The notes below the pieces were generated by a model that did no database searches, was not told the DNA's origin, and saw nothing but the letters and a program-made list of their open reading frames with translations. The position numbers and the translations under genes are program-made. This document shows, one piece after another, positions 26,666 to 34,971 of a stretch of DNA of 64,000 bases. Location: contig NZ_RRZK01000036.1 of NCBI RefSeq assembly GCF_004348895.1, positions 124,001 through 188,000 of the forward strand, in the 5' to 3' direction. Within the stretch, counting starts at the first letter, position 1. Every line of letters starts with the position of its first letter. The DNA is from Pseudomonas vancouverensis. Lineage in GTDB: Bacteria; Pseudomonadota; Gammaproteobacteria; Pseudomonadales; Pseudomonadaceae.

Positions 26666-27850
26666 ATGAAAACTCAAACAGCTAACTTAGCCCCCCGCAA
26701 TGCAGGCCAACTCGACCAAAGTTTCGGTGATGCCGGACAGATCAGACCTAATTTGCAATATGGATTGGTCAAGGTCATAGCATTGTCCGATGAAGGCGCA
26801 TTGACCTACGCAACCGAGCAAGAAAAAGGCTTCACGCTTTACCGCACCCATCCAAATGGTGCGCCCGACCTGAGATTTGGCCAGGAGGGCAATACTGGCA
26901 AATGGCAATTCGTCGACAATGAAGATGCACTCCCGTCGCGCCTGCTTCTGCAAAAGGATGACAAGACCCTTATTATTGGCATCAGTATGTCAGCAACCGG
27001 CATATCCTCAGCAGCGCTGACTCGCTTTAATGCCAATGGAAGCCCGGACTTGGTATTTGGCAGGGTCATTATTCCTTTGCCACACGATGTTGGTGGCGCG
27101 ACCGAAACCGACGGTTGCCTGCAAGCCGACGGAAAGATCCTCATCGTGCTCACCGATATGTTTGCCGTTTCGGGCCGCGTATCATTGCTTATTCGTCTAC
27201 AAAGTAATGGTGAGCTCGATACCAGCTTTGGTCATGAGGGTTATGTCAAAGTCGAAAGCCCAGATAACCGCATCGGGCTGCGTAGCGTCGTGATTCAGGG
27301 CGAAAAAATCGTTATCGGTGGCAACGAATCTAATCGGCTCGCTCTTGCGCGTTATGACTTACAAGGGAATCTCGATACCCAGTTTGGCATCAACGGCTTT
27401 GCATTCTTTGCTGTTGCGGATGGCCCCATACGCATGAGTCAACTCATTGCGCAGACCGATCAAAAACTGGCTTGTGCCGGTGCCATCAATGAAGCCGTAG
27501 GCATGGTGATGAGGTTTACCGCAGATGGCCACCCCGATGAACAGTGGAATGGCGGATTCCCTGCATTAACCGACACGGGATATCCAACACGTTGGATGTC
27601 GTTGATTCAACAACCTGATGAAAAAATTGTCGCAGCCGGATTTAACTCTGCAGAAGCCACACTTATTGCAAGGTTTTCGTTCGATGGAACTCCCGACTCA
27701 AGTTTCAGCGGTGGCCTGGTTTCAGTCGGCTCGGCAGGAGGGGTGGCGTATGCAGTGACGGCTCAATCTGCTGCTCGCCTTATCGTTGGTGGGAACGCAC
27801 AAAATGGTGAGGGACGTGCCGGCCCCATCGTGTACGGCCTGTATAGTTGA
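26666..27850 (+). CDS. Delta-60-repeat protein of unknown role
   Basis: This 394-aa protein contains at least seven copies of the delta-60 signature (GxLDxxFGxxG), at about residues 14, 65, 125, 182, 234, 288 and 341. Clear examples are GQLDQSFGDAG, GELDTSFGHEG and GNLDTQFGING. The 51-60-residue period and beta-rich character suggest a beta-propeller, and the protein could be close to one full propeller. It has no signal peptide, lipobox or membrane helix. The start ATG 26666 has GGAG ten bases upstream. It is the first of two plus-strand genes inserted between flhA and flhB, and its codon use is less GC-biased than its flanks. Its biochemical activity is unknown. Confidence 0.75.
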   Translation: MKTQTANLAPRNAGQLDQSFGDAGQIRPNLQYGLVKVIALSDEGALTYATEQEKGFTLYRTHPNGAPDLRFGQEGNTGKWQFVDNEDALPSRLLLQKDDKTLIIGISMSATGISSAALTRFNANGSPDLVFGRVIIPLPHDVGGATETDGCLQADGKILIVLTDMFAVSGRVSLLIRLQSNGELDTSFGHEGYVKVESPDNRIGLRSVVIQGEKIVIGGNESNRLALARYDLQGNLDTQFGINGFAFFAVADGPIRMSQLIAQTDQKLACAGAINEAVGMVMRFTADGHPDEQWNGGFPALTDTGYPTRWMSLIQQPDEKIVAAGFNSAEATLIARFSFDGTPDSSFSGGLVSVGSAGGVAYAVTAQSAARLIVGGNAQNGEGRAGPIVYGLYS

Positions 27851-28070
27851 TTCTTCCACATTTAAAGCCTGATAAAGCCTGAATCGGCTTTCGAAAAACC
27901 GAGCATCCACGAACCAACGACCGATAAAAGTTTTACGGTATCACGTGGATGCCCCGTTCAGGTTATACCTCGGGAACAATGGGGACGAACAAAGGGGACA
28001 GATTCCAACTTTTGCGGAGGGTTGAAATAGAGGGAGTTGTCTGGGGATTTTGTGTTGCCTGGACTGACCT

Positions 28071-28164
28071 CATCGCGAGCAAGCTCGCTCCCACAAAGAA
28101 ACAGGTCTGACCCTATTCCTGCGTACGACACAGAACAAATGTGGGAGCGAGCTTGCTCGCGATG
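28071..28164. repeat. REPIN inside direct repeat copy 2
   Basis: CATCGCGAGCAAGCTCGCTC is mirrored by GAGCGAGCTTGCTCGCGATG. It is a 94-bp REPIN with perfect outer palindromes, identical in its REP cores to that at 11567. Confidence 0.88.
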
Positions 28165-28208
28165 GGGCCAGAACTGACAACACATCAATCTGCAAGCGCT
28201 GCACCGAC

Positions 28209-28224
28209 CTAGCAGATCTGCTAG
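28209..28224. promoter_or_regulatory. Perfect 16-bp palindrome upstream of the Rhs gene
   Basis: CTAGCAGATCTGCTAG is a perfect palindrome 63 bp before the Rhs start codon, at the end of direct repeat copy 2. The equivalent site in copy 1 is CTATCAGTTCTGCTAG, a degraded version. It has the size of a dimeric repressor operator. No T-run follows, so a terminator is less likely. Confidence 0.4.
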
Positions 28225-28287
28225 TACTCAATTCATGCGATGCCGCCGATACTCAAGCCAGCCTTTCGCCGCGCGGAGAAATCCCCC

Positions 28288-29331
28288 ATGCCAGCTTCAC
28301 GCGAAACCCTGCTGTGCAGCTATTACTACGATCCTCTCGACCGCCTGATTGCCAATGCACCGCCAAACACCCCAGAACATCAGCGTTTCTACTGCAAAAG
28401 CCGCCTGGCGACCGAGATACAAGGCGCCCTACGCTATTCCATCATCCAGCACGGTGACCAACTGTTGGCTCAAAAGCTCGACGACGGAAATGCCCGCGAT
28501 GCCACACTGCTCGCCACCGATCAACAACGCTCGGTGTTGCAGATACACGAATCCAGCGATCAAGGACGATCTATCGCCTATTCACCCTATGGCCATCGAC
28601 CGATTGAAAACGGACTGCTTAGCCTGCTTGGCTTTAACGGTGAGCGGCCGGATCCGGCAACAGGGCATTATTTATTGGGGAATGGGTATCGGGCGTTTAA
28701 CCCAGTGTTAATGAGGTTTAATACCCCAGACAGTCTGAGCCCTTTCGAAAAGGGGGGATTGAATCCGTATGCGTACTGCCTCGGAGATCCTGTCAATCAG
28801 ACAGACCCCAACGGTCACAACCCTATTGCAACAGCATTCAAATCGATGACTGAGAGTTACTTGAGAAAGGCCCTCACAAAACAAGTACAAAAAACAATAA
28901 AAAGACTGCCACCGAAGGCCAAATACAAAGCAATGAATGAACTCCCTGCTCAAATATGGGCCGACACCGAAACCCTGATGAGCGAAAGGGACCTGCTGGA
29001 GCGTGCAGGACAACTTTCTGGGCGCATCAAGAAATTTGGACTTTCCGACACCCACGCTCTAGCCAGTAAAAGATACTTACATCACGAAGACGCAGGAATC
29101 CCATTCAGCCATTCAGGCATTCCCAATCCCGCAAAGGCAATTACCGGCACCGACAAAGCCGGTCAAAAATTCCTGCGCACTGACTTCTACGACGACACGA
29201 TTAGCTTCTTTCACCATGAAGCTAACAAATACAGACCGACCCCATACGCCCTCGACATGGAAATACTCGCAGGCGAGGCAATAATCGAAAGAGCAAAGTA
29301 CATTCGAAAACACGCACCTCGTATTACTTAA
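28288..29331 (+). CDS. Orphan Rhs-core protein with a variable C-terminal tip
   Basis: In this 347-aa protein, residues 1-177 are an Rhs-repeat-associated core (YDPLDRL near the start; LLGFNGERPDPATGHYLLGN and RAFNPVLMRFNTPDSLSPFE, then LNPYAYCLGDPVN and TDPNGH). Residues 178-347 are an unrelated, markedly AT-richer tip with two His-rich spots (YLHHEDAGIPF, SFFHHEANKY). The start ATG 28288 (MPASRETLL) has GGAG nine bases upstream. Short orphan Rhs genes of this kind carry exchangeable, often toxic tips. I do not recognise the tip, and only 47 bp remain before the flhB stop codon, so no cognate immunity gene follows. Confidence 0.8.
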   Translation: MPASRETLLCSYYYDPLDRLIANAPPNTPEHQRFYCKSRLATEIQGALRYSIIQHGDQLLAQKLDDGNARDATLLATDQQRSVLQIHESSDQGRSIAYSPYGHRPIENGLLSLLGFNGERPDPATGHYLLGNGYRAFNPVLMRFNTPDSLSPFEKGGLNPYAYCLGDPVNQTDPNGHNPIATAFKSMTESYLRKALTKQVQKTIKRLPPKAKYKAMNELPAQIWADTETLMSERDLLERAGQLSGRIKKFGLSDTHALASKRYLHHEDAGIPFSHSGIPNPAKAITGTDKAGQKFLRTDFYDDTISFFHHEANKYRPTPYALDMEILAGEAIIERAKYIRKHAPRIT

Positions 29332-29378
29332 CCCCCTTTCACTAACAGATTGCTATTGGATACCCGATTGCAGATTGC

Positions 29379-30518
29379 TCAGGAATCGCGTCTCAAATCC
29401 GGCGGAATCGGCAAATCATCCTTCAACGGCTCCGGCCGCTTGCCCTTGCCTGCCTTGTACTGGCGAATCTGATAGACATAGGCCAATACCTGCGCAACCG
29501 CGAGGTAGAGCCCGCCCGGTATCTCCTGCTCCAGCTCCGTGGAGTAGTAGATCGACCGCGCCAGCGCCGGCGATTCCAGCAGAAGGATTTCGTTGGCCGC
29601 GGCGATTTCACGGATTTTCAACGCCAGGAAGTCGCTGCCCTTGGCGATCAGCATCGGCGCCCCGCCCTTGTCCGGGTCGTACTTGAGGGCCACGGCGTAG
29701 TGAGTCGGGTTGGTGATGACCACGTCGGCCTCGGGGATCGCTGCCATCATCCGCCGCTGGGACATCTCGCGCTGCAACTGGCGGATGCGCTGTTTGACTT
29801 CCGGCCGGCCTTCCGCGTCCTTGTGTTCGTCACGCACTTCCTGCTTGGTCATCAGCAGCTTCTTGTGGCTTTCCCAGAGCTGTACCGGCACGTCCACCGC
29901 GGCGATGATGATCAGCCCGCAGGCCATCCACAGGGTGCTCCAGCCGACCACCTGGAGACTGTGAATAATGGCCATTTCCAGCGGTTCGTGGGCGATGCGC
30001 AACAGGTCGTCGATGTCGGATGACAGCACCGCCAACGCCACGAACAGGGTGATGAGGAACTTGGCCAGGGCCTTGACCAGCTCAATCGCCGACTTGGCGG
30101 AAAACATGCGCTTGATGCCCGGCCCCGGGTTCAGCCGGCTGAATTTGGGCGCCATGGAGCTCGCCGCGAACAGCCAGCCGCCGAGGGAAATCGGGCCGAT
30201 GATGGCGGCCAGAACCAACGCGATCATCACCGGCTGGATCGACCAGAGCGCGATCTGACCGGAGTGCAGCAGGTAGGTGGCCATGGAGTTCGTGTCCATG
30301 ATCACTTCCCGCGGCAGCGTGAAGTTGATGCGCATCAGCTCCAGCATGTCCTGGGCCATGGCGCCGCCGAAAATCAGCAGGGCGCTGGCGCCGACCAGCA
30401 TGATGGCCAGGGTGTTGAGTTCCTTGGAGCGCGCCACCTCACCCTTTTCACGGGAGTCCTGTTTGCGCTTCTCCGTGGGGTCTTCTGTCTTGTCCTGACC
30501 GCTTTCGCTCTCAGCCAT
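29379..30518 (-). CDS. flhB: Flagellar export switch protein FlhB
   Basis: This 379-aa protein has a charged N-terminus (EDPTEKRKQDSREKGEVARS), four membrane helices (about 36-56, 90-112, 150-168, 188-210) and the autocleavage site NPTH at 270-273 in the cytoplasmic domain. FlhB with FliK switches export from hook to filament substrates. The C-terminal tail is Lys/Pro-rich. It ends 47 bp from the convergent Rhs gene and follows fliR by 3 bp. Confidence 0.95.
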   Translation of the reverse strand: MAESESGQDKTEDPTEKRKQDSREKGEVARSKELNTLAIMLVGASALLIFGGAMAQDMLELMRINFTLPREVIMDTNSMATYLLHSGQIALWSIQPVMIALVLAAIIGPISLGGWLFAASSMAPKFSRLNPGPGIKRMFSAKSAIELVKALAKFLITLFVALAVLSSDIDDLLRIAHEPLEMAIIHSLQVVGWSTLWMACGLIIIAAVDVPVQLWESHKKLLMTKQEVRDEHKDAEGRPEVKQRIRQLQREMSQRRMMAAIPEADVVITNPTHYAVALKYDPDKGGAPMLIAKGSDFLALKIREIAAANEILLLESPALARSIYYSTELEQEIPGGLYLAVAQVLAYVYQIRQYKAGKGKRPEPLKDDLPIPPDLRRDS

Positions 30519-30521
30519 GGC

Positions 30522-31307
30522 TCAACTCGCCCGTGCCAGTTCGCGCAGCAACTGCAAGGCCTCGGAGGCCAGCGGTTGATACTGGTTGAGAATGTCCGCC
30601 AGACCGACCCAGACGATGAACAACCCGAGCACCAGGGTCAGCGGAAAACCGATGGAAAAAATGTTCAGTTGCGGCGCCGCCCGGGTCATTACGCCAAAGG
30701 CGATGTTGACCACCAGCAGCGCGGTGATCGCCGGTAGCACCAGCAACATCGCCGAACCGAGCACCCAGCCGAGCTTGCCGGCCAGCTCCCAGTAATGATT
30801 GACCATCAGGCCACCGCCGACCGGCAACGTGGTGAAGCTCTCGGTGAGCACCTCGAACACCACCAGGTGGCCGTTCATGCCGAGGAACATCAGAGTCACC
30901 AGCATGGTGAAGAACTGCCCGATCACCGCCGTCGACACGCCGTTGGCCGGGTCGATCATGGAGGCAAAGCCCATACCCATCTGAATCGCGACGATTTGCC
31001 CGGCGACCACGAAGGCCTGAAAAAACAGCTGCAAGGAAAACCCCAGCACCGCGCCGACTAAAATCTGCTCGGCAATCAGCAACAGGCCACTGAGGTCCAG
31101 CGCATGCACCGGCGGCATGGGTGGCAGGCCCGGGGCGATGACCACCGTGATCGCGACGGCGAAATACAGGCGTACACGACGGGGAACCAGGGTGGTGCCG
31201 AATATCGGCATGACCATCAGCATCGAGCCGACGCGAAACAGCGGGAGCATGAACGACGCGACCCAGGTGCTGATCTGGGTATCGGTCAACTGCAGCAGCG
31301 AGGACAT
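30522..31307 (-). CDS. fliR: Flagellar export gate protein FliR
   Basis: This 261-aa membrane protein has about six hydrophobic segments and FliR motifs such as FMLPLFRVGSMLMVMPIFG and IDPANGVSTAVIGQF. It forms the FliPQR export channel at the flagellar base. It lies 3 bp after fliQ and 3 bp before flhB in the same operon. The long alternative frame over this region has no family resemblance. Confidence 0.94.
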   Translation of the reverse strand: MSSLLQLTDTQISTWVASFMLPLFRVGSMLMVMPIFGTTLVPRRVRLYFAVAITVVIAPGLPPMPPVHALDLSGLLLIAEQILVGAVLGFSLQLFFQAFVVAGQIVAIQMGMGFASMIDPANGVSTAVIGQFFTMLVTLMFLGMNGHLVVFEVLTESFTTLPVGGGLMVNHYWELAGKLGWVLGSAMLLVLPAITALLVVNIAFGVMTRAAPQLNIFSIGFPLTLVLGLFIVWVGLADILNQYQPLASEALQLLRELARAS

Positions 31308-31310
31308 GGC

Positions 31311-31580
31311 TTAGCCGATGACCATCGGGATGTTGTGGTACAGCTGGGTGATGTATTCCATGAAGGTCTGCACCATCCACGGGCCGGCAACGATCAGGGT
31401 CACCAGCATCACCAACAGACGCGGGAGAAAGCTCAGGGTCTGTTCGTTGATCTGGGTGGCGGCCTGGAACATCGCGACCAAAAGGCCCACGAGCAGGCTG
31501 GGAATCACCAGGATCGCCACCATCATGGTGGTCAGCCACAGGGCTTCGCGAAAGATATCGACGGCAACTTCCGGCGTCAT
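31311..31580 (-). CDS. fliQ: Flagellar export gate protein FliQ
   Basis: This 89-aa protein has two membrane helices (about 15-40 and 52-75) joined by a short charged loop ([19 protein letters not shown]), exactly the family pattern and length. It overlaps fliP by 4 bp (ATGA), as expected for subunits made in fixed ratio. Confidence 0.94.
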   Translation of the reverse strand: MTPEVAVDIFREALWLTTMMVAILVIPSLLVGLLVAMFQAATQINEQTLSFLPRLLVMLVTLIVAGPWMVQTFMEYITQLYHNIPMVIG

Positions 31581-32335
31581 GGCGAAACACCTCCGAAACT
31601 GCTGGCCAGCGTACCGATGATCAGCGCCCAGCCATCGACCAGCACGAACAGCATGATCTTGAACGGCAGGGAAATGATCAGCGGCGAGAGCATCATCATA
31701 CCCATGGCCATCAGGACACTGGCGACCACCAGGTCAATGATCAGGAACGGGATGAAGATCATGAAGCCGATCTGGAACGCGGTCTTCAGCTCGGACGTGA
31801 CGAAGGCCGGTACGATGATGGTCAGCGGCGCCTGATCCGGGGTCGCGATGTCGGTGCGCTTGGACAGGCGCATGAACAGCTCCAGATCGCTGGTGCGGGT
31901 CTGGGCGAGCATGAAGTCCTTGATCGGTACCTGCGCCTTGACCACCGCTTCCTGGGCGGTCAGTTTCTCCGCCAGATAGGGTTGCAAGGCATCCTGATTC
32001 ACCCGGTCGAATACTGGCGCCATGATGAACAGGGTCAGGAACATGGCCATGCCGGTGAGGATCTGGTTCGACGGCGTCTGCTGCAGACCGAGGGCCTGAC
32101 GCAGGATCGAGAACACAATGATGATCCGGGTGAAACTGGTCATCAGGATGACGAACGCCGGGATGAAACTCAGCGCGGTCATGATCAGCAGGATTTGCAG
32201 GCTGACCGAATATTCTTGAGCACCCTGGGCGTTGGTACCGAGGGTGATCGCCGGGATCGACAACGGGTCGGCGGCAAATGCCAACGGCGCGGCCAGCATC
32301 AAGGCCAGGGTCAAGACGATGCGGATCGCACCCAT
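31577..32335 (-). CDS. fliP: Flagellar export gate protein FliP
   Basis: This 252-aa protein has a signal peptide ([21 protein letters not shown]) and four membrane helices. It carries the FliP signatures [19 protein letters not shown] and [20 protein letters not shown] in the first half, and [20 protein letters not shown] near the C-terminus. It is the core of the FliPQR pore. Its start overlaps the fliO stop by one base (TAATG). Confidence 0.95.
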   Translation of the reverse strand: MGAIRIVLTLALMLAAPLAFAADPLSIPAITLGTNAQGAQEYSVSLQILLIMTALSFIPAFVILMTSFTRIIIVFSILRQALGLQQTPSNQILTGMAMFLTLFIMAPVFDRVNQDALQPYLAEKLTAQEAVVKAQVPIKDFMLAQTRTSDLELFMRLSKRTDIATPDQAPLTIIVPAFVTSELKTAFQIGFMIFIPFLIIDLVVASVLMAMGMMMLSPLIISLPFKIMLFVLVDGWALIIGTLASSFGGVSP

Positions 32336-32811
32336 TACTTCCTATCCTTCTGATCTTTGCCCAGCATTTCCAGCAGGCGCTGGGCAAATTCTGGCGTCGC
32401 CTTGTCGGTAGTGGGCACTTGCACCGGTTCCTTGAGCACGTGCAACGCAGTGATGCTGCCGGGGCTCAGGCCGAGCAGAATCTGCTCATTGCCGACCTGC
32501 ACCAGCATCAGGCGATCGCGAGGTCCCAGCGCGCGGGAACCGATGATATCGATCACCTGGCCCTTGCCCGCCGGTCCGGCCTGCTGAACCCGGCGCAGCA
32601 ACCAGGCAAGGAGGAAGATCAGCCCGATGACCAGCAGCAAGCCGAACACCAGCTGCGTCAGTTGCCCGGCGACACCGCTGTTCACCGCAGGTGCGACGGC
32701 AGGTGCAGCAGTGCTGGCGGTGGCAGCGGGCGCAGCCGGCTCGGTCGCCGCCAATACGCTGAATGGCAGCGCCAACGCCATTCCCAGCACGGCCCACGGA
32801 AGCTTTTTCAC
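32335..32811 (-). CDS. fliO: Flagellar assembly protein FliO
   Basis: This 158-aa protein has a signal-like N-terminus ([21 protein letters not shown]), an Ala/Pro linker, one membrane helix (about 49-70) and a cytoplasmic basic domain ([20 protein letters not shown]). FliO helps FliP oligomerise during export-gate assembly. Translation starts at a GTG (32811) immediately after the fliN stop codon. Confidence 0.9.
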   Translation of the reverse strand: MKKLPWAVLGMALALPFSVLAATEPAAPAATASTAAPAVAPAVNSGVAGQLTQLVFGLLLVIGLIFLLAWLLRRVQQAGPAGKGQVIDIIGSRALGPRDRLMLVQVGNEQILLGLSPGSITALHVLKEPVQVPTTDKATPEFAQRLLEMLGKDQKDRK

Positions 32812-33270
32812 TCAGCGCAACTTCTTGATGCGTTCGCTTGGGCTGATCACGTCGGTCAGGCGGATGCCGAACTTCTCGTTGACCACCACCACTTCGCCGT
32901 GGGCGATGAGGGTGCCATTGACCAGTACGTCCAGCGGCTCACCCGCCAGGCGATCGAGCTCGATCACCGAACCCTGGTTGAGTTGCAGCAGGTTGCGGAT
33001 GTTGATGTCGGTGCTGCCGACTTCCATGGAAATCGACACCGGAATATCGAGGATCACGTCCAGGTTCGGGCCTTCCAGGCTCACCGGGTCGTTGTTCTTC
33101 GGCACGCTGCCGAATTCTTCCATCGGCACGCGGTTGGAAGACGAATTACCGACGTCGGCGGCCAGCAAGGCATCGATGTCGGCTTGCCCGGCATCGCCGG
33201 TTTCTTCCAGGGCCGCAGCCCATTCATCAGCCAGTGCCTGGTCGTCTTGCATGTTCATATCGTCAGCCAT
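32812..33270 (-). CDS. fliN: Flagellar motor switch protein FliN
   Basis: In this 152-aa protein the acidic N-terminal half (1-70) is variable. The C-terminal SpoA/SWIFM domain (about 75-150; ILDIPVSISMEVGSTDINIR, LDRLAGEPLDVLVNG, GIRLTDVISPSERI) is well conserved. It forms the lower C-ring with FliM and receives the CheY-P signal. It lies 62 bp after fliM. Confidence 0.94.
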   Translation of the reverse strand: MADDMNMQDDQALADEWAAALEETGDAGQADIDALLAADVGNSSSNRVPMEEFGSVPKNNDPVSLEGPNLDVILDIPVSISMEVGSTDINIRNLLQLNQGSVIELDRLAGEPLDVLVNGTLIAHGEVVVVNEKFGIRLTDVISPSERIKKLR

Positions 33271-33332
33271 GATGGGTCCTCGGCGAGCAAAAATTCAGAA
33301 TTCGGTTAGAAGCAAAGGGGTGCGAGCGCCGC

Positions 33333-34301
33333 TCAACGGCGCTCGATCGGCTCGATCACCTGCAACGCCAGGTTGCCTTTGTGCGAGCCCATCTTGACCT
33401 TGAACGCCGGCACGCCATTGGCGCGCATGATCATCTCTTCCGGCATTTCCACCGGGATCACGTCACCCGGCTGCATGTGCAGGATGTCCCGCAGGCGCAA
33501 CTGACGACGGGCCACCGTGGCGCCGATCGGCACGTCCACGTCCAGCACGTCCTGGCGCAGGGCGTTGACCCAGCGCTCGTCCTGATCGTCGAGGTCGGAC
33601 TGGAAACCGGCGTCGAGCATTTCGCGCACCGGCTCGATCATCGAGTACGGCATGGTCACGTGCAGGTCACCGCCACCGCCATCGAGCTCGATGTGGAAGG
33701 TCGAGACCACAATGGCTTCGCTCGGCCCGACGATGTTGGCCATGGCCGGGTTCACTTCCGAGTTGATGTACTCGAAGTTGACTTCCATGATCGCCTGCCA
33801 GGCTTCCTTCAGGTCGACGAAGGCCTGTTCCAGCACCATGCGCACCACACGCAGTTCCGTCGGGGTGAATTCACGCCCTTCGATCTTGGCGTGACGACCG
33901 TCGCCGCCGAAGAAGTTGTCCACCAGCTTGAACACCAGCTTGGCGTCGAGGATGAACAGCGCGGTGCCGCGCAGGGGCTTGATCTTGACCAGGTTGAGGC
34001 TGGTCGGCACGTACAGCGAGTGCACGTATTCGCCGAATTTCATCACCTGTACGCCACCGACCGCAACGTCCGCCGAGCGGCGCAGCATGTTGAACATGCT
34101 GATGCGGGTGTAGCGGGCGAAGCGCTCGTTGATCATTTCCAGGGTCGGCATGCGTCCACGGACGATGCGATCCTGGCTGGTCAGGTCGTAGCTTTTGACG
34201 GTGCCGGGTTCGGCAGCGTTTTCGGTCTGTACCAGACCGTCGTCGACGCCATGCAACAGCGCATCGATCTCATCCTGGGACAGCAGGTCCTGCACGGCCA
34301 T
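33333..34301 (-). CDS. fliM: Flagellar motor switch protein FliM
   Basis: This 322-aa protein has an N-terminal CheY-P binding segment (LLSQDEIDALLHG), a middle domain with the GGXG-type motif (FFGGDGRHAK) and a C-terminal SpoA domain (about 245-320). It is the C-ring protein that couples CheY-P binding to rotation switching. It lies 9 bp after fliL in the fliLMNOPQR operon. Confidence 0.95.
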   Translation of the reverse strand: MAVQDLLSQDEIDALLHGVDDGLVQTENAAEPGTVKSYDLTSQDRIVRGRMPTLEMINERFARYTRISMFNMLRRSADVAVGGVQVMKFGEYVHSLYVPTSLNLVKIKPLRGTALFILDAKLVFKLVDNFFGGDGRHAKIEGREFTPTELRVVRMVLEQAFVDLKEAWQAIMEVNFEYINSEVNPAMANIVGPSEAIVVSTFHIELDGGGGDLHVTMPYSMIEPVREMLDAGFQSDLDDQDERWVNALRQDVLDVDVPIGATVARRQLRLRDILHMQPGDVIPVEMPEEMIMRANGVPAFKVKMGSHKGNLALQVIEPIERR

Positions 34302-34310
34302 GTCGTGTTC

Positions 34311-34814
34311 CTACTGCAGTACGAAATTGGTGAAAAGCAACTGCTCGACCACTACTTTGCCGAGCTCCTTCTGTGCCACTTCCTGGACGCTGGCCGTGGC
34401 TTTCTGGCGCAGCATTTCCTGGCCGACCGGCGAGGCCAGCGTCGCGAAATCCTGACCGGAGAACAGCATGACCAGGTTGTTGCGGATCACCGGCATGTGC
34501 ACCTTGAGGGCATCCAGGTCGGCCTGGTTGCGGGCGAGCATGGTGATGCTCACCTGCATGTAACGCTGGCGACCGTTCTGGTTGAAATTGGTCACGAAGG
34601 CCGGCGCCATCGATTCGAAAATCGCCGGCTGCTTGCCGACCGGGGCCGCGTCTGCCGCAGCGACTGCAGGCTTGCTCTGAGCGCTGTGCATGAAGTACCA
34701 GGTCGCGCCCACGGACACACCGATCGCTAGCAACAGGGCGAGCACTATCACGATGATCAGCTTGAGTTTGCCTTTGGTTGCGGGGTCTTTTACTGCTGCG
34801 TCGCTCTTCGCCAT
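34311..34814 (-). CDS. fliL: Flagellar basal body-associated protein FliL
   Basis: This 167-aa protein has a basic cytoplasmic tail, one membrane helix (about 18-38, LIIVIVLALLLAIGVSVGAT) and a periplasmic FliL domain (about 75-167) related to stomatin-like folds. It rings the stator units and supports torque. It is the first gene of an operon with a good sigma-54 promoter 50 bp upstream. Confidence 0.93.
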   Translation of the reverse strand: MAKSDAAVKDPATKGKLKLIIVIVLALLLAIGVSVGATWYFMHSAQSKPAVAAADAAPVGKQPAIFESMAPAFVTNFNQNGRQRYMQVSITMLARNQADLDALKVHMPVIRNNLVMLFSGQDFATLASPVGQEMLRQKATASVQEVAQKELGKVVVEQLLFTNFVLQ

Positions 34815-34864
34815 GCCAATAATCCGTCACTAATCGGGTTTTCACAGTCGCACGGCAAGGCAAG

Positions 34865-34880
34865 AGCAAGTGTTATGCCA
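34865..34880 (-). promoter_or_regulatory. Sigma-54 promoter of fliLMNOPQR-flhB
   Basis: TGGCATAACACTTGCT on the minus strand has the invariant GG and GC separated by ten bases and near-consensus flanks. It lies 51-66 bp upstream of the fliL ATG and downstream of the fliK hairpin. FleQ- or FleR-dependent expression is expected from known Pseudomonas flagellar control. Confidence 0.75.
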
Positions 34881-34939
34881 GAAGTAACGGGAGAGGATGG
34901 GTGGGCGTGGTGATTATCTGAACAACACCACGAAACCAC

Positions 34940-34967
34940 TGCGGGAGCGGGCTGACCCGCTCCCGCA
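34940..34967. terminator. Perfect 12-bp stem hairpin after fliK
   Basis: TGCGGGAGCGGG-CTGA-CCCGCTCCCGCA is a perfect hairpin immediately past the fliK stop codon. There is no proper T-run on the minus strand, and the core resembles a REP half. It may act as terminator or RNA-stabilising structure between fliK and fliL. Confidence 0.55.
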
Positions 34968-34971
34968 GGGA

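Larger units (their letters stand above)
28003..28224. repeat. Direct repeat, copy 2 (leader of the Rhs gene)
   Basis: This second copy of the 26280-26500 segment is in the same orientation, about 1.7 kb away. The first 32 bases after TTCCAAC are identical to copy 1, then the copies diverge but keep the same blocks in the same order and length. Each copy precedes one of the two plus-strand accessory genes. Confidence 0.8.
27851..28287. other. Leader region of the Rhs gene
   Basis: No gene is seen here. About 150 bp of unremarkable sequence is followed by direct repeat copy 2 with its REPIN and terminal palindrome, then 63 bp to the Rhs start codon. No confident -35/-10 pair was found. Confidence 0.6.

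Noticed and set aside
11567-28164. REP sequences considered as a CRISPR array
   Set aside because: The units are inverted pairs with palindromic cores, scattered over 17 kb without regular spacers or cas genes; they are REPINs.
26666-29331. The delta-60 and Rhs genes considered as a toxin-immunity pair
   Set aside because: The delta-60 protein lies upstream of the Rhs gene with its own leader, whereas immunity genes follow directly after the toxin tip; its large repeat architecture is also unlike immunity proteins.
30511-31590. Minus-strand open frame overlapping fliR and fliQ in another frame
   Set aside because: Rich in Arg/His/Gly and without membrane segments, whereas FliR and FliQ in the true frames match their families in length and topology.
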